Shown piece by piece: positions 1 through 7,916 of a DNA stretch of 64,000 nt. Location of the stretch: contig CAVSTF010000001.1 in assembly GCA_963730785.1 (NCBI GenBank), forward strand, positions 310,001 to 374,000. The letters run 5' to 3'. The notes under the pieces were generated by a model. The model made no database searches, was not told where the DNA came from, and worked only from the letters and a program-made list of their open reading frames with translations. The stretch is from Bog-473 sp963730785 (GTDB taxonomy: Bacteria > Actinomycetota > Acidimicrobiia > Acidimicrobiales > RAAP-2). The first letter of the stretch is position 1. Every line of letters starts with the position of its first letter. The position numbers and the translations under genes were made by a program.

Positions 1-186
1 GCCACCGGTGAGTACGGCGACCTGTTCAAGGACGGTGTCATTGACGCCGCCAAGGTGACCCGCTCTGCCCTGCAGAACGCCGCCTCCATTGCTGCGCTCT
101 TCCTGACCACCGAGGCCGTGATTGTGGACAAGCCCGAAGAGGCTCACGACCACGGCGCCGGCATGGGCGGGATGGACGACTACTAA
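1..186 (+). CDS. groL: Chaperonin GroEL, C-terminal 61 residues (5' truncated by window edge)
   Basis: Frame 1 is open from base 1 to a TAA at 184-186. It encodes the end of a 60-kDa chaperonin: the equatorial-domain segment with DAAKVTRSALQNAASIAA, then LFLTTEAVIVDKPEE, ending in the Gly/Met tail GAGMGGMDDY. GroEL forms the cytosolic double ring that folds proteins with ATP and GroES. No groES lies downstream, so the upstream part of the operon is outside the window. A strong intrinsic terminator follows about 40 bases after the stop, so groL is the last gene of its transcript. Identification is firm; the copy type (one of several actinobacterial groEL genes) cannot be told from the tail. 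Confidence 0.95.
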   Translation, partial: ATGEYGDLFKDGVIDAAKVTRSALQNAASIAALFLTTEAVIVDKPEEAHDHGAGMGGMDDY

Positions 187-224
187 ACCAACTCCGGCCT
201 TCGGTCGGATCCGGTTGTGAAGAG

Positions 225-245
225 GCGCCCTTCGGGGCGCTTTTT
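225..245 (+). terminator. Rho-independent terminator after groEL
   Basis: A six-base GC stem (GCGCCC/GGGCGC) closes a TTCG tetraloop and runs straight into five T residues. It lies 39 bases after the groEL stop. This is a textbook intrinsic terminator and isolates groEL from hemQ. Confidence 0.9.
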
Positions 246-436
246 CGCGTCCAGAAGCTGATGGCGAGAAGGGTGGATGGGTGGCTTCCGAGAAGGTAGG
301 CCCGGATAGCGGTTCGGGCACCTCTCTCTTCCCGTAGTTGTTTTTGGGAGTATGCAAATTTTTGTGAATGCTTCACATTTCTGTTCATGCTGTTGGAAAA
401 CACACGCGGAGGAGAGGAAGCCACGGAGAGGGACCC
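246..436 (+). promoter_or_regulatory. Intergenic region carrying the probable hemQ operon promoter
   Basis: About 190 bases without a gene lie between the groEL terminator and hemQ. Bases 335-395 are clearly AT-richer than the surroundings and are the likely promoter location, but I cannot assign -35/-10 boxes with confidence. A purine-rich stretch (GGAGAGGGA, about 424-432) sits just before the ATG at 437 and acts as the ribosome binding site that decides that start. Confidence 0.4.
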
Positions 437-1177
437 ATGAGCCGCCGTTCACTCTCCGACGGCCCATGCCCGCAGGTTCCCTACACTGGCTCCGTGGTTG
501 ACGACACTGCCCTGAGCCCCTCCATCGGGTGGAATGTCCTGCACCTCTTCTGCCAGGTCGATCCTGACCTCGACACCGAAGCCCTCACCCAAGCCGTGAA
601 GTCGGCCGAGGCCGATGGCTACCAGGTCGTTCCGGCCGCTCTCTTGGGCCACAAGGCGGACCTCGGACTGATGGTGCTTGGCCCGGACCTGTGGCGCCTG
701 CGGCGATTTCAGACCGAAGTGACGGCGGCTGGGGCGACTCCGGTTGCCTCTTACGTGTCGCTCACCGAGGTGTCCGAATACGCCGCCGGCATCCCGGACG
801 AAATGCGTCAGGCCCGGCTCTTTCCCAACCTGCCACCTGAGGGCAAGACGGCGTTCTGCTTCTACCCGATGTCCAAGCGGCGCACGGCGGAGTACAACTG
901 GTACCGCCTGCCGTTCGACGAGCGCAAAGAGCTCATGATGGGTCACGGCAAGGTGGGCCGGACCTTCGCCGGTCGGATCCTGCAGGTCATTACCGGCTCC
1001 ACCGGGCTCGATGATTTTGAATGGGGCGTGACCCTCTTCGGCGTCCATCCGGACGATCTCAAGGAGTGTGTCTACGAAATGCGCTTCGACGCCGGCTCCG
1101 CTGACTACGCCGAGTTCGGCCCGTTCTACTCCGGCATGGTCGGTTCGCTGGACGACGTTTTGGCCGCTCTGACATGA
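437..1177 (+). CDS. hemQ: Coproheme decarboxylase HemQ/ChdC (chlorite-dismutase family)
   Basis: 246 aa. HemQ oxidatively decarboxylates coproheme III to haem b, the last step of the coproporphyrin-dependent haem pathway of Gram-positive bacteria. The family signature is plain: FCFYPMSKRR at residues 140-149 gives the catalytic Tyr143 and the propionate-contacting Lys147, and the proximal haem ligand His170 (MMGHG) follows at +27, the same spacing as in the staphylococcal and listerial enzymes. The ATG at 437 is chosen over one 69 bases upstream because a GGAGAGGGA ribosome site precedes it and the extra residues are not family-like. The stop overlaps the start of larE (ATGA), so the two are translationally coupled. 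No other haem genes are nearby. Confidence 0.93.
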   Translation: MSRRSLSDGPCPQVPYTGSVVDDTALSPSIGWNVLHLFCQVDPDLDTEALTQAVKSAEADGYQVVPAALLGHKADLGLMVLGPDLWRLRRFQTEVTAAGATPVASYVSLTEVSEYAAGIPDEMRQARLFPNLPPEGKTAFCFYPMSKRRTAEYNWYRLPFDERKELMMGHGKVGRTFAGRILQVITGSTGLDDFEWGVTLFGVHPDDLKECVYEMRFDAGSADYAEFGPFYSGMVGSLDDVLAALT

Positions 1178-2004
1178 CCGCCTCACTGGAACTCCTGCAA
1201 AAGGAGCTCCGCCAGTTGGGCCGGGTCGTCGTTGCCTTCAGTGGCGGGACCGATTCCGCCTTGTTGGCCAAGGTGGCGCACGACACCCTGGGTCGGGATC
1301 AGGTGCTGTGTGCCACGGCAATCTCGCCCTCGTTGGCCCAGGCCGAACAAGATGATTGTCGAGCCCTGGCCTCCGAATGGGACTTGCGCTGGGTGGGCGT
1401 CCCGACCGACGAGATGCATGATCCCGCCTACGTGGCCAACGGGGCCGATCGATGCGCCCGCTGCAAGACCGCATTGATGACCGCCCTAGGACCATTGGCC
1501 CAGACCGAGTCGGCCCATGTCGTCCTCGGCGTGAACCTGAGCGATTTGGGTGACTACCGACCGGGTCAGGCCGCCGCCTCAGAGGCCGGTGCCACCTTCC
1601 CGTTGGTGCAGGCCGGTTTCACCAAGGACGACATTCGGCACTGGTCCAAGGAACTGGGTCTGCGCACCTGGGACAAGCCGGCCGCCGCCTGCTTGGCTTC
1701 ACGCCTGCCCTACGGCACGCCGGTCACGTTGGGCCGCCTGACTGAGATTGATGCCGCCGAGTCAGCCCTACGGGCGCTCGGGTTCACCCAGTTGCGGGTG
1801 CGGCATCACGGCCAGGCCGCCCGACTCGAGTTTGAGCCCGAGGCACTGACCGAGGTCCTGGCCCGCCGTCATGAGGTGGTGGCCGCCGTCCGGTCGGCCG
1901 GATTCACCTTCGTGGCCCTCGACCTGGAAGGGTTTCATTCAGGGAGCATGAACCGAATGCTCACCGCCGACGAACAATCACCCGGAATTGGAGCGCACAC
2001 GTGA
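1174..2004 (+). CDS. larE: LarE, ATP-dependent sulfur transferase of nickel-pincer cofactor synthesis
   Basis: 276 aa. LarE adenylates the carboxylates of the LarB product and converts them to thiocarboxylates, giving the dithiolated precursor into which LarC inserts nickel. The PP-loop SGGTDS is at residues 23-28. Cys173 in AACLASRLPYG matches the family cysteine that donates sulfur in the Lactobacillus enzyme. Two further cysteines, Cys94 and Cys97 (DRCARCK), suggest the three-cysteine, [4Fe-4S]-binding subtype, which would not be consumed stoichiometrically; that subtype call is an inference. The ATG overlaps the hemQ stop (ATGA), and the stop overlaps the GTG of the NIL gene. The partner genes larB and larC lie 12-14 kb away on the other strand. 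Confidence 0.92.
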   Translation: MTASLELLQKELRQLGRVVVAFSGGTDSALLAKVAHDTLGRDQVLCATAISPSLAQAEQDDCRALASEWDLRWVGVPTDEMHDPAYVANGADRCARCKTALMTALGPLAQTESAHVVLGVNLSDLGDYRPGQAAASEAGATFPLVQAGFTKDDIRHWSKELGLRTWDKPAAACLASRLPYGTPVTLGRLTEIDAAESALRALGFTQLRVRHHGQAARLEFEPEALTEVLARRHEVVAAVRSAGFTFVALDLEGFHSGSMNRMLTADEQSPGIGAHT

Positions 2005-2240
2005 GTCAGGTCAGGGTGAAGTTGACGTTCCCCGAGTCCGAGGTACCCAAGCCCGTGCTGGCCACCATGGTCAGGCAATTCGACGTCGACCCCAGCATTC
2101 GGCGGGCCAACGTGGAGGAGCACAAGGGCTGGATCGTCTGCGAACTCGATGGCGAGGCCACCCAAATTGATGCGGCTCTGGAATGGCTTCGTCAGGAAGG
2201 CATCAGCGTCGACCTGCTGGGCGACATTCTGGAAAGTTGA
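2001..2240 (+). CDS. Small NIL-domain protein
   Basis: 79 aa, essentially a single NIL domain, the ferredoxin-like fold best known as the C-terminal regulatory domain of methionine ABC transporter ATPases. Visible features are the N-terminal strand VRVKLTFPE, the helix KPVLATMVRQF, and ...RANVEEHKGWIVCELDG followed by AALEWLRQEGI. The GTG start overlaps the larE stop (GTGA), so its translation is coupled to larE. Stand-alone NIL proteins may bind sulfur-containing ligands or assist sulfur transfer. A helper role for LarE is an inference from position only. Confidence 0.8.
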   Translation: MSQVRVKLTFPESEVPKPVLATMVRQFDVDPSIRRANVEEHKGWIVCELDGEATQIDAALEWLRQEGISVDLLGDILES

Positions 2241-2244
2241 ACCC

Positions 2245-2433
2245 TTAGGGCTGCTGGTCGTCCTTGGGGACCTGCCAACCCGCCGATGAGACGCCACGTG
2301 GCTCATAGAACAGGCAGCCCTCCGGGCACCCGAAGGGCAGGGGCTCGTTGGCGTCGACCTTGCACCGCTCCAGGCGGTCGCCCCGGGGCGTGGTCCGCAT
2401 CACGTAGTGGCGGCAGTCCTCGTTGACGGGCAC
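2245..2433 (-). CDS. Small cysteine-rich conserved hypothetical protein
   Basis: 62 aa from a GTG start. It has four cysteines (CRHYV, ERCKVD, GCPEGC), and its composition and PFGCPEGCLFYEPR block look like a conserved actinobacterial small protein that could bind a metal. It converges with the NIL gene (4 bases between stops) and diverges from the Nudix gene, leaving a 44-base gap that must hold both start regions. I do not know a function. Confidence 0.6.
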   Translation of the reverse strand: MPVNEDCRHYVMRTTPRGDRLERCKVDANEPLPFGCPEGCLFYEPRGVSSAGWQVPKDDQQP

Positions 2434-2477
2434 GGGACATTCTGGCCCATCCGGCCGGTCGCGGTAGCGTCACGAGC

Positions 2478-3176
2478 GTGGATCGCGACGTCCCTCTCAA
2501 GACACTGCTGCGCTGGAGCGAAAGCCTCTCGGCCATCGCCCGAACCGGTTTGGGATTTACCGAGAGTCTCTACGAGCAGGAACGCTTCGAGGAGATCTTG
2601 AAAGTGGCTGGCGACATCCGGGCCGAGGCCGATGGCGTCGGCGGAGATGAGAGCTATGCCGGGGGTCTGGTCGAGGAATGGCTGAGCGTGGTCGGCCACG
2701 GCGTGCCGGGCTACGTGACCCCGAAGGTGGCCGTCGGCGCCGCCGTAACCAACGACAAGGGTGAACTTCTGCTGATTCAGCGGGCCGACTCGGGCATCTG
2801 GCTCTATCCCACCGGTTGGTGCGACGTCGGGTACTCCGCCGCCGAAGTGGTGGTCAAGGAAGTCGAAGAGGAGACAGGCATTGAGGTGGAGCCCATCCGA
2901 CTCATCGCCGTGCTCGACGGATTGCGGCTCGGCTTCACTCGGGTGCCTCTCTACTCAATGTTGTTTCTGTGCCAGGCCGTGGGCGGTGCACTGAATCCGC
3001 ACCCCCTGGAGTGCCGCGATGTCGGTTGGTTCACCCGCGACACGCTGCCGTCGCCCATGGTCGGCGTGGAGCGTTGGGGCGATCACGTCTTTGCCGCGCT
3101 GGCCGGTGAGCACCGCGACGTGCTCTATGACAGCGTTCGCCAACCGATGTGGCGGGGAGATCCGTCGACCACGTGA
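2478..3176 (+). CDS. Nudix hydrolase with N-terminal Nudix_N-type domain
   Basis: 232 aa from GTG. Residues 1-70 form a helical domain (LLRWSESLSAIARTGLGFTESLYEQERFEEIL) typical of the Nudix_hydro_N family; residues 75-205 are the Nudix fold. The Nudix box is GWCDVGYSAAEVVVKEVEEE, with the catalytic KEVEEE metal-binding core intact but Tyr in place of the first box glutamate. Enzymes of this architecture hydrolyse nucleoside-diphosphate conjugates such as ADP-ribose; substrate is not predictable here. The stop overlaps the GTG of the next gene (GTGA), so it is coupled to the acetyltransferase. Confidence 0.85.
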   Translation: MDRDVPLKTLLRWSESLSAIARTGLGFTESLYEQERFEEILKVAGDIRAEADGVGGDESYAGGLVEEWLSVVGHGVPGYVTPKVAVGAAVTNDKGELLLIQRADSGIWLYPTGWCDVGYSAAEVVVKEVEEETGIEVEPIRLIAVLDGLRLGFTRVPLYSMLFLCQAVGGALNPHPLECRDVGWFTRDTLPSPMVGVERWGDHVFAALAGEHRDVLYDSVRQPMWRGDPSTT

Positions 3177-3608
3177 TCGTTATTCAGGCGGCGGATGTGG
3201 TCGACGCTGACGTGGTGGCGGCCGTTGCCACGCTCATCCCACAGTTGTCGTCGACGTCCGCCCCACCCACCCTGGCCGAGCTCCAGGCCATCGTGTCGAA
3301 CCCGGCCACCACGTTGTTGCTGGCCAAGGAAGACAATCAGGTGGTGGGGATGCTGACCCTGGCCACGTTCCCGGTGCCGACGGGCATCCGGGCCTGGATA
3401 GAAGATGTGGTCGTCGATGACGACGCCCGTGGTGCCGGGGTAGCCGAGCGCGCTGGTCAAGGCCGCGCTGGAAGAGGCCGAACGGCAGGGATCCCGCACG
3501 GTCGATCTCACCTCGCGCCCGCAACGCGAGGCCGCCAACCGCTTATACGTGCGGCTCGGCTTTGAGCGGCGCGAGACAAACGTGTACCGCTTCAGCTTGG
3601 AGGGGTGA
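3173..3608 (+). CDS. GNAT-family N-acetyltransferase (one frameshift)
   Basis: About 145 aa. The first frame (GTG at 3173, overlapping the Nudix stop) gives the GNAT N-half: TLIPQLSS, LLLAKEDNQVVGMLTL and the acetyl-CoA-binding start IEDVVVDDDARGAGV. The rest, ALVKAALEEAERQGSRTVDL then EAANRLYVRLGFERRETNVYRF to the TGA at 3606-3608, is in another frame. The switch falls at about 3440-3450, within the Q/RxxGxG/A acetyl-CoA loop. Both halves are clearly parts of one domain, so this looks like a single-base error rather than decay. Substrate unknown; amino acids or small amines are usual for the family. Confidence 0.75.
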
Positions 3609-3658
3609 GCTATCCGTAGAGCCCCGGCGTATCGAAGAACATGTTCAAGGCAGCGATG

Positions 3659-4085
3659 TCAGTTGTTCGCTTCGTTGATTTGGGTTGGGGTGTCGCTGGT
3701 TTCCGGAATCGATTCCAGTTGCTGGAGTTCCGCGATGGCCTCGGCATAGGCCTCAACTTCGGGAGCGACGGACTGCAGGTCGGCGACAGCTTGGCTCCAG
3801 TACATGGTCTGATCGGCCGAGATGGCCGTGGCGCCGCTTTCCCAGGCCTGCTTGGCCGAGGTGTAGCCCGCTGGCGTTGGCGGCACGGTGGTCGTGCGTC
3901 GTGGTTGGAGGTCGTGGTCGACGTCGTGGGCGAGACCGTCGTGGTGGTGGTCGACGCGACGTGGAAGGGACCGTGGTGCTGTGGTTCGATCCCGAGCCTT
4001 GAGGGCTCGGCGACGATGAGCAGCCGGCCAGGGCCAAGGTGCCGGTGATAAGGCCGGCCACGATGGTGATCTTTGGTGAGGACAT
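3659..4085 (-). CDS. Predicted lipoprotein with Thr/Ser/Pro-rich linker (frameshifted)
   Basis: The start frame encodes a lipoprotein signal, MSSPKITIVAGLITGTLALAGC, with the lipobox LAGC. A low-complexity linker rich in Thr/Ser/Pro follows (TTTTTVSPTTSTTTS), then a small helical domain: GYTSAKQAWESGATA, MYWSQAVADLQSVAPEVEAYAEAIAELQQLE, ending QINEANN at the stop 3659-3661. Signal, linker and domain lie in three different frames, so at least two indels fall in the repetitive linker (about 3880-3990). The mature domain would be tethered outside the membrane. No function recognised. It diverges from the MFS gene. Confidence 0.6.
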
Positions 4086-4160
4086 TCCCCATAATGCCAG
4101 TTGCAGGCCACGGAATCGGGGCGATCGGGATTCCTCTGTGGGACCACTAAGTTCGACCGG

Positions 4161-6009
4161 GTGTCCGTGAGTCTTGAAAGTCCTGGTGGTACTCCCGATC
4201 AATCCGAAAGACGGGGGGCGGTAGGAGAGTTCCTCTTCGGCCACACGATTGACGTGTACCCGAGCGGGCGTCGTCGGGCCCAGTACCTCGGTCTGGCCGT
4301 GCTGGCCACCGTCGTTCTCTACTACGTCTATTACACCCAGACCGGGGTCACGCCGAACATCCTGGCGGGCTACCACATGAGTTTCGCCTTCTACATCGGC
4401 ATCATTGTGGTCTCGAACCTGCTGGGCGCGTTCGCCTCCCTGCCGGCCAGTCAGACCGATCGCCTCGGCCGAACCAACGTGGTCATCTACGGCCTGCTCA
4501 TTGTGGGACTGCTCACCGCGGTCGGTATCCCACTGGCTCCCAATCAGTGGACCTATGCCGTGATCACCTGCTTCATCGGCATTGTCGAGGGCGCCATTCT
4601 GGTGGCCACCCCGGCGCTGGTGCGGGACTTCAGCCCCCAACTCGGGCGCGCCTCGGCGATGGGTTTTTGGACCATTGGGCCGGTGGCCGGCAGTCTTGTC
4701 ACCTCGTTGGTCGCCTTGCACACGTTGGACCACTTCGGGCAGACGCACTGGAAGAGTCAGTTCGTCATTTCCGGAGTGGCCGCCCTGGTCGTCTTTCTCC
4801 TCTCGCTCTTCGCCTTGAAGGACTTGTCGGCCTCGCTGCGCGATCAACTCATGGTGTCGGCCCGCGACCAGGCGTTGGTCGAAGCGCGGGCTCGAGGTCT
4901 GACCGAACGCCAATTGGTGGCGGCGCGAGAGCGGCCGTGGCGCCAAATACTCCAATGGGACCTGGTGGGCGCCTCCATCGGCATCGCCGCCATGCTCCTG
5001 GTGTATTACGCCGCCGCCAGCCTCTTCACCATCTATTACCCGGTCATCTTCAAGAACGTCAACGGCACGAACTTCTCGGTGACGCAGGCCAATGGACTCA
5101 ACACGTGGTTCTGGGGCGCCGACATCGTGGCCCTGATTGTGGTCGGTCTCCTTTCGGATGCCTTGCGGGTGCGCAAGCCGTTCATGCTGGTGGGCGCGCT
5201 CCTCTCCATGGTCATGCTGGTCATCTTCCTGGGCGACGCCACCCATGCCCATACCGGCTACTACACGCTGGCCTTGGAGGCGTCGCTGCTCGCCGTCGGT
5301 CTGTCGCTGGTCTTCGGCCCATGGATGGCCGGCTACACCGAGAGCGTCGAAGAGAAGAACCCAGCCCTGGTCGGAACCGGACTGGCACTGTGGGGCTGGA
5401 TCCTCCGCCTGGTGGTCGGGACTGTCGTTCATTGTGCTGCCGCTGGTCATCACCAGCGTGAATCCCATTGTCGACAACCTTCCGGTGGCCGACACGGTGA
5501 TTGCCGGACAGTCGGTGCAGAACTTCGTGGCCGAACATCCGGCCACCATCAGCTTCGCCGAGACGCATCAGCCCCTGCTCAAGATCCTGGCCAAGGATCC
5601 GGCCGCCGCCGTGGCGGCGGGCAAGAAGGGCGCCACGCTGCAGGACCTGGCCGCGGCGGTGAAGGCCTTCGGGCTCAAGGATTCGCTCGAGCTGAACAAG
5701 TACAAGGCGCAACTGGTGAAGTACGTCGAGCCGTACACGGCGCAACTGAACTTCATTGAGGCCCACCAGGCGGCCCTGACCGATCTGCAGAAGGGTTCCG
5801 CCGAGGCACCACACCAATGGCAGCACTGGTTCTACGTCGACCTGGGCGGCATGGTCATCTTCATCCCCCTCATTTGGCTGACCAAGGGTCGCTGGAAGCC
5901 GTCGTCGGCCCGGCGCGATGCCCGAGAGCACCAAGAGGCGGTACAAGAAGAGTTGGCCCGCCTGACCGACAGCCGGGCCCCCGGCTCGTTGTCGCCGATG
6001 GCTGACTGA
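4161..6009 (+). CDS. Major facilitator superfamily permease with a large extracytoplasmic insertion (one frameshift)
   Basis: About 615 aa. The first frame carries eleven hydrophobic segments, with MFS loop landmarks such as SQTDRLGRTNVV between helices 2 and 3. The frame changes at about 5420 (extra base after the LRLVVG codons) and continues FIVLPLVITSVNP to the TGA at 6007-6009. Between the last two helices lies a hydrophilic, helix-rich insertion of about 120 residues (bases 5460-5825; repeated K/A/Q/L segments such as AAAVAAGKKGATLQDLAAAV). After the final helix (WFYVDLGGMVIFIPLIWLT) comes a basic cytoplasmic tail. Start GTG 4161 is the best of several; GTG 4167 is possible. Substrate is unknown. 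Confidence 0.75.
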
Positions 6010-6068
6010 CCCGGCCGACGACGCCAGCGCAGGCGGAGAGCCTCCCGCTTCGGGATAATGAAGAGACG

Positions 6069-6801
6069 TTGAACTCCTTTCGCCACGAGCTTCGCCGCAC
6101 CCTGGTGCCTGGTGCCGATCCCCGCCACGGACCGCTGACGCCACTGTTGGTCGGACTGACCGTGGTGAGTGGTCTGGTCGATGCGTTCAGCTACCTGGAG
6201 TTGGGCCACGTCTTCGTGGCCAACATGACCGGCAACGTCGTGGTGCTGGCCTTCGCCCTCGCGGGAGCGAAAGGCTTTTCAATCGGCGCATCGCTGAGCG
6301 CGCTCGCCGCCTTCTGGGTCGGGGCGTTTCTCGGTGGCCGCCTCGGCGGGCGATTCGGGTCGCACCGAGGGAATCTCGTTGAGCGCCGCCATGGCGGTGC
6401 AGGGCGGGTGCCTCCTGGCTGCCGTCATCGTCAATTTGGTCAGTCAGCATCCGCTGTCGGCTGCCGGTCGGTATCCACTGGTCGTGGCCCTGGCCATCAC
6501 GATGGGAGTCCAGAACGCCACCGTCCGCCGGCTGGGCGTGCCGGGTCTCACCACGACGGTGCTCACCCTGACCATCACCGGCGCCGCGGTGGATATGGCA
6601 TCGACGGCGGACGAGAAGCCATCGCCGATTCGTCCCTATATCTCGGTCCTGGCTTTGTTTCTCGGTGCGTTGATCGGTGCGGTGATTGAGTTGCGGGTCA
6701 ACACCTCTATTCCGCTGATCGCCGCCTTGGCCATGGTCGTCGGGGTCGGACTGATCACACTGCGAGCCAGCGAACCGGATTCACCGTGGCGAACCATATG
6801 A
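6069..6801 (+). CDS. DUF1275/YoaK-family membrane protein (one frameshift)
   Basis: About 243 aa. DUF1275 proteins are six-helix integral membrane proteins of unknown role. The family signature is clear: GLTVVSGLVDAFSYLELGHVFVANMTGNVV in the first part, and GVQNATVRRLGVPGLTTTVLTLTITG in the second. The two parts sit in different frames that join at about 6361 (GSHR then TEGISLSAAM). The start is a TTG at 6069; no better codon exists. The stop overlaps the ATG of the amidase gene (ATGA), suggesting one transcript with it. Confidence 0.8.
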
Positions 6802-7916
6802 CGACCTTCATCACGACCTACGACACCAAGGGCTCCGGTCCCCGGCTGGCGGTCAAAGACCTCATCGACATGGAGGGTGAAGTCACCACGGCCGGCTGCC
6901 GGGCAGTGGCCGCCACGGCCACACCGGCTCTGGCCAACGCTGCATGCCTGACCGGTGCGCTGGCGGCCGAGGCCCGCATTGTCGGTCGAACCAATCTGCA
7001 CGAACTCGCACTGGGCGTGACCGGCATCAACCAGTGGTACGGCACGCCGGTAAATCCGCTTGACCCGACGAGGGTGCCCGGTGGTTCATCGAGCGGATCC
7101 GCGGTCGCGGTGGCCAACGATGAGGCCGACGTCGCCTACGGCAGCGACACCGGCGGTTCGATCCGGATTCCGGCTGCGTGCTGCGGCATCGCCGGCCTCA
7201 AGACCACCTGGGGTCGGATCCCTCTCAGTGGCGTGTGGCCCCTGGCGCCCAGCTTCGACACGATTGGACCGATGGCGCGTGACGTGGCCGGGCTGGTGCT
7301 GGGGATGCAGCTACTGGAACCGGGGTTCTCGGTGGCGCCGACCAGTGACGTCACTATCGGCCGACTCCGGCCGACCTGCGATCCACTGATTGATGCTGCC
7401 GTGGATGAGGTGTTGTCACGGGCCGAATGGGAGGTCACCGAACTCGACGTGCCCGAATGGGATCAGGCCACCAACGAAGCCGGACTCCTGCTGGTGGCCG
7501 AGGCGTGGGAGACGAACCGCGAGCTGGTCGGGCGCGATCCGAATGGCATCGGCGACAGCGTGCGAGAACGACTCCAGATGGGACAGACCTTCAGTGAGGC
7601 CACCGTGTCGTCGGCCTGGGAGGGCCAGCGGAAATGGGCGGACGTGCTCCACCAGCTCTTCACCCGGTTCACCTTCTTGGTGACGCCGACGCTCACCATC
7701 TTTCCGCCCACCCTGGAAGATGCCAGCGATCTATTGGTCGCTCGATGCACGCTGCCGGTCAACTTGGCGGGTGTGCCGGCGTTGTCAGTGCCCGTGCCGA
7801 CCACCGGCCCACTCCCCGCCAGTCTCCAGTTGATCGGTCCGGCCGGTAGCGAGGAGCGGCTCCTGACCGCAGGAGCCCGGCTGGAAGCGGCGGCCCGATC
7901 AGGCCGCGGTGATTGA
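6798..7916 (+). CDS. Amidase-signature-family hydrolase
   Basis: 372 aa. The Ser-cisSer-Lys amidase motif set is complete: catalytic Lys20 in AVKDLID, the Gly/Ser loop GGSSSGS at 95-101, and the nucleophile Ser121 in GSDTGGSIRIP. These enzymes hydrolyse amide bonds in the cytoplasm; family members include amidases, AtzF/allophanate-type enzymes and GatA. The short length and the absence of gatB/gatC argue against GatA. The ATG at 6798 overlapping the DUF1275 stop is preferred to a GTG 12 bases upstream. Its 3' end overlaps the convergent O-antigen ligase gene by 18 bases. Confidence 0.87.
   Translation: MTTFITTYDTKGSGPRLAVKDLIDMEGEVTTAGCRAVAATATPALANAACLTGALAAEARIVGRTNLHELALGVTGINQWYGTPVNPLDPTRVPGGSSSGSAVAVANDEADVAYGSDTGGSIRIPAACCGIAGLKTTWGRIPLSGVWPLAPSFDTIGPMARDVAGLVLGMQLLEPGFSVAPTSDVTIGRLRPTCDPLIDAAVDEVLSRAEWEVTELDVPEWDQATNEAGLLLVAEAWETNRELVGRDPNGIGDSVRERLQMGQTFSEATVSSAWEGQRKWADVLHQLFTRFTFLVTPTLTIFPPTLEDASDLLVARCTLPVNLAGVPALSVPVPTTGPLPASLQLIGPAGSEERLLTAGARLEAAARSGRGD

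Noticed and set aside
3753..5549. 598-codon open frame on the reverse strand opposite the MFS permease
   Set aside because: It is the reverse-frame shadow of a GC-rich gene: composition is Gly/His/Gln/Arg-rich with no family-like block. Only its last ~70 codons overlap the real lipoprotein signal peptide, which is annotated separately.
6798..7916. GatA subunit of the tRNA amidotransferase
   Set aside because: At 372 aa it is shorter than GatA, and no gatB or gatC is nearby; a general amidase-family call is safer.
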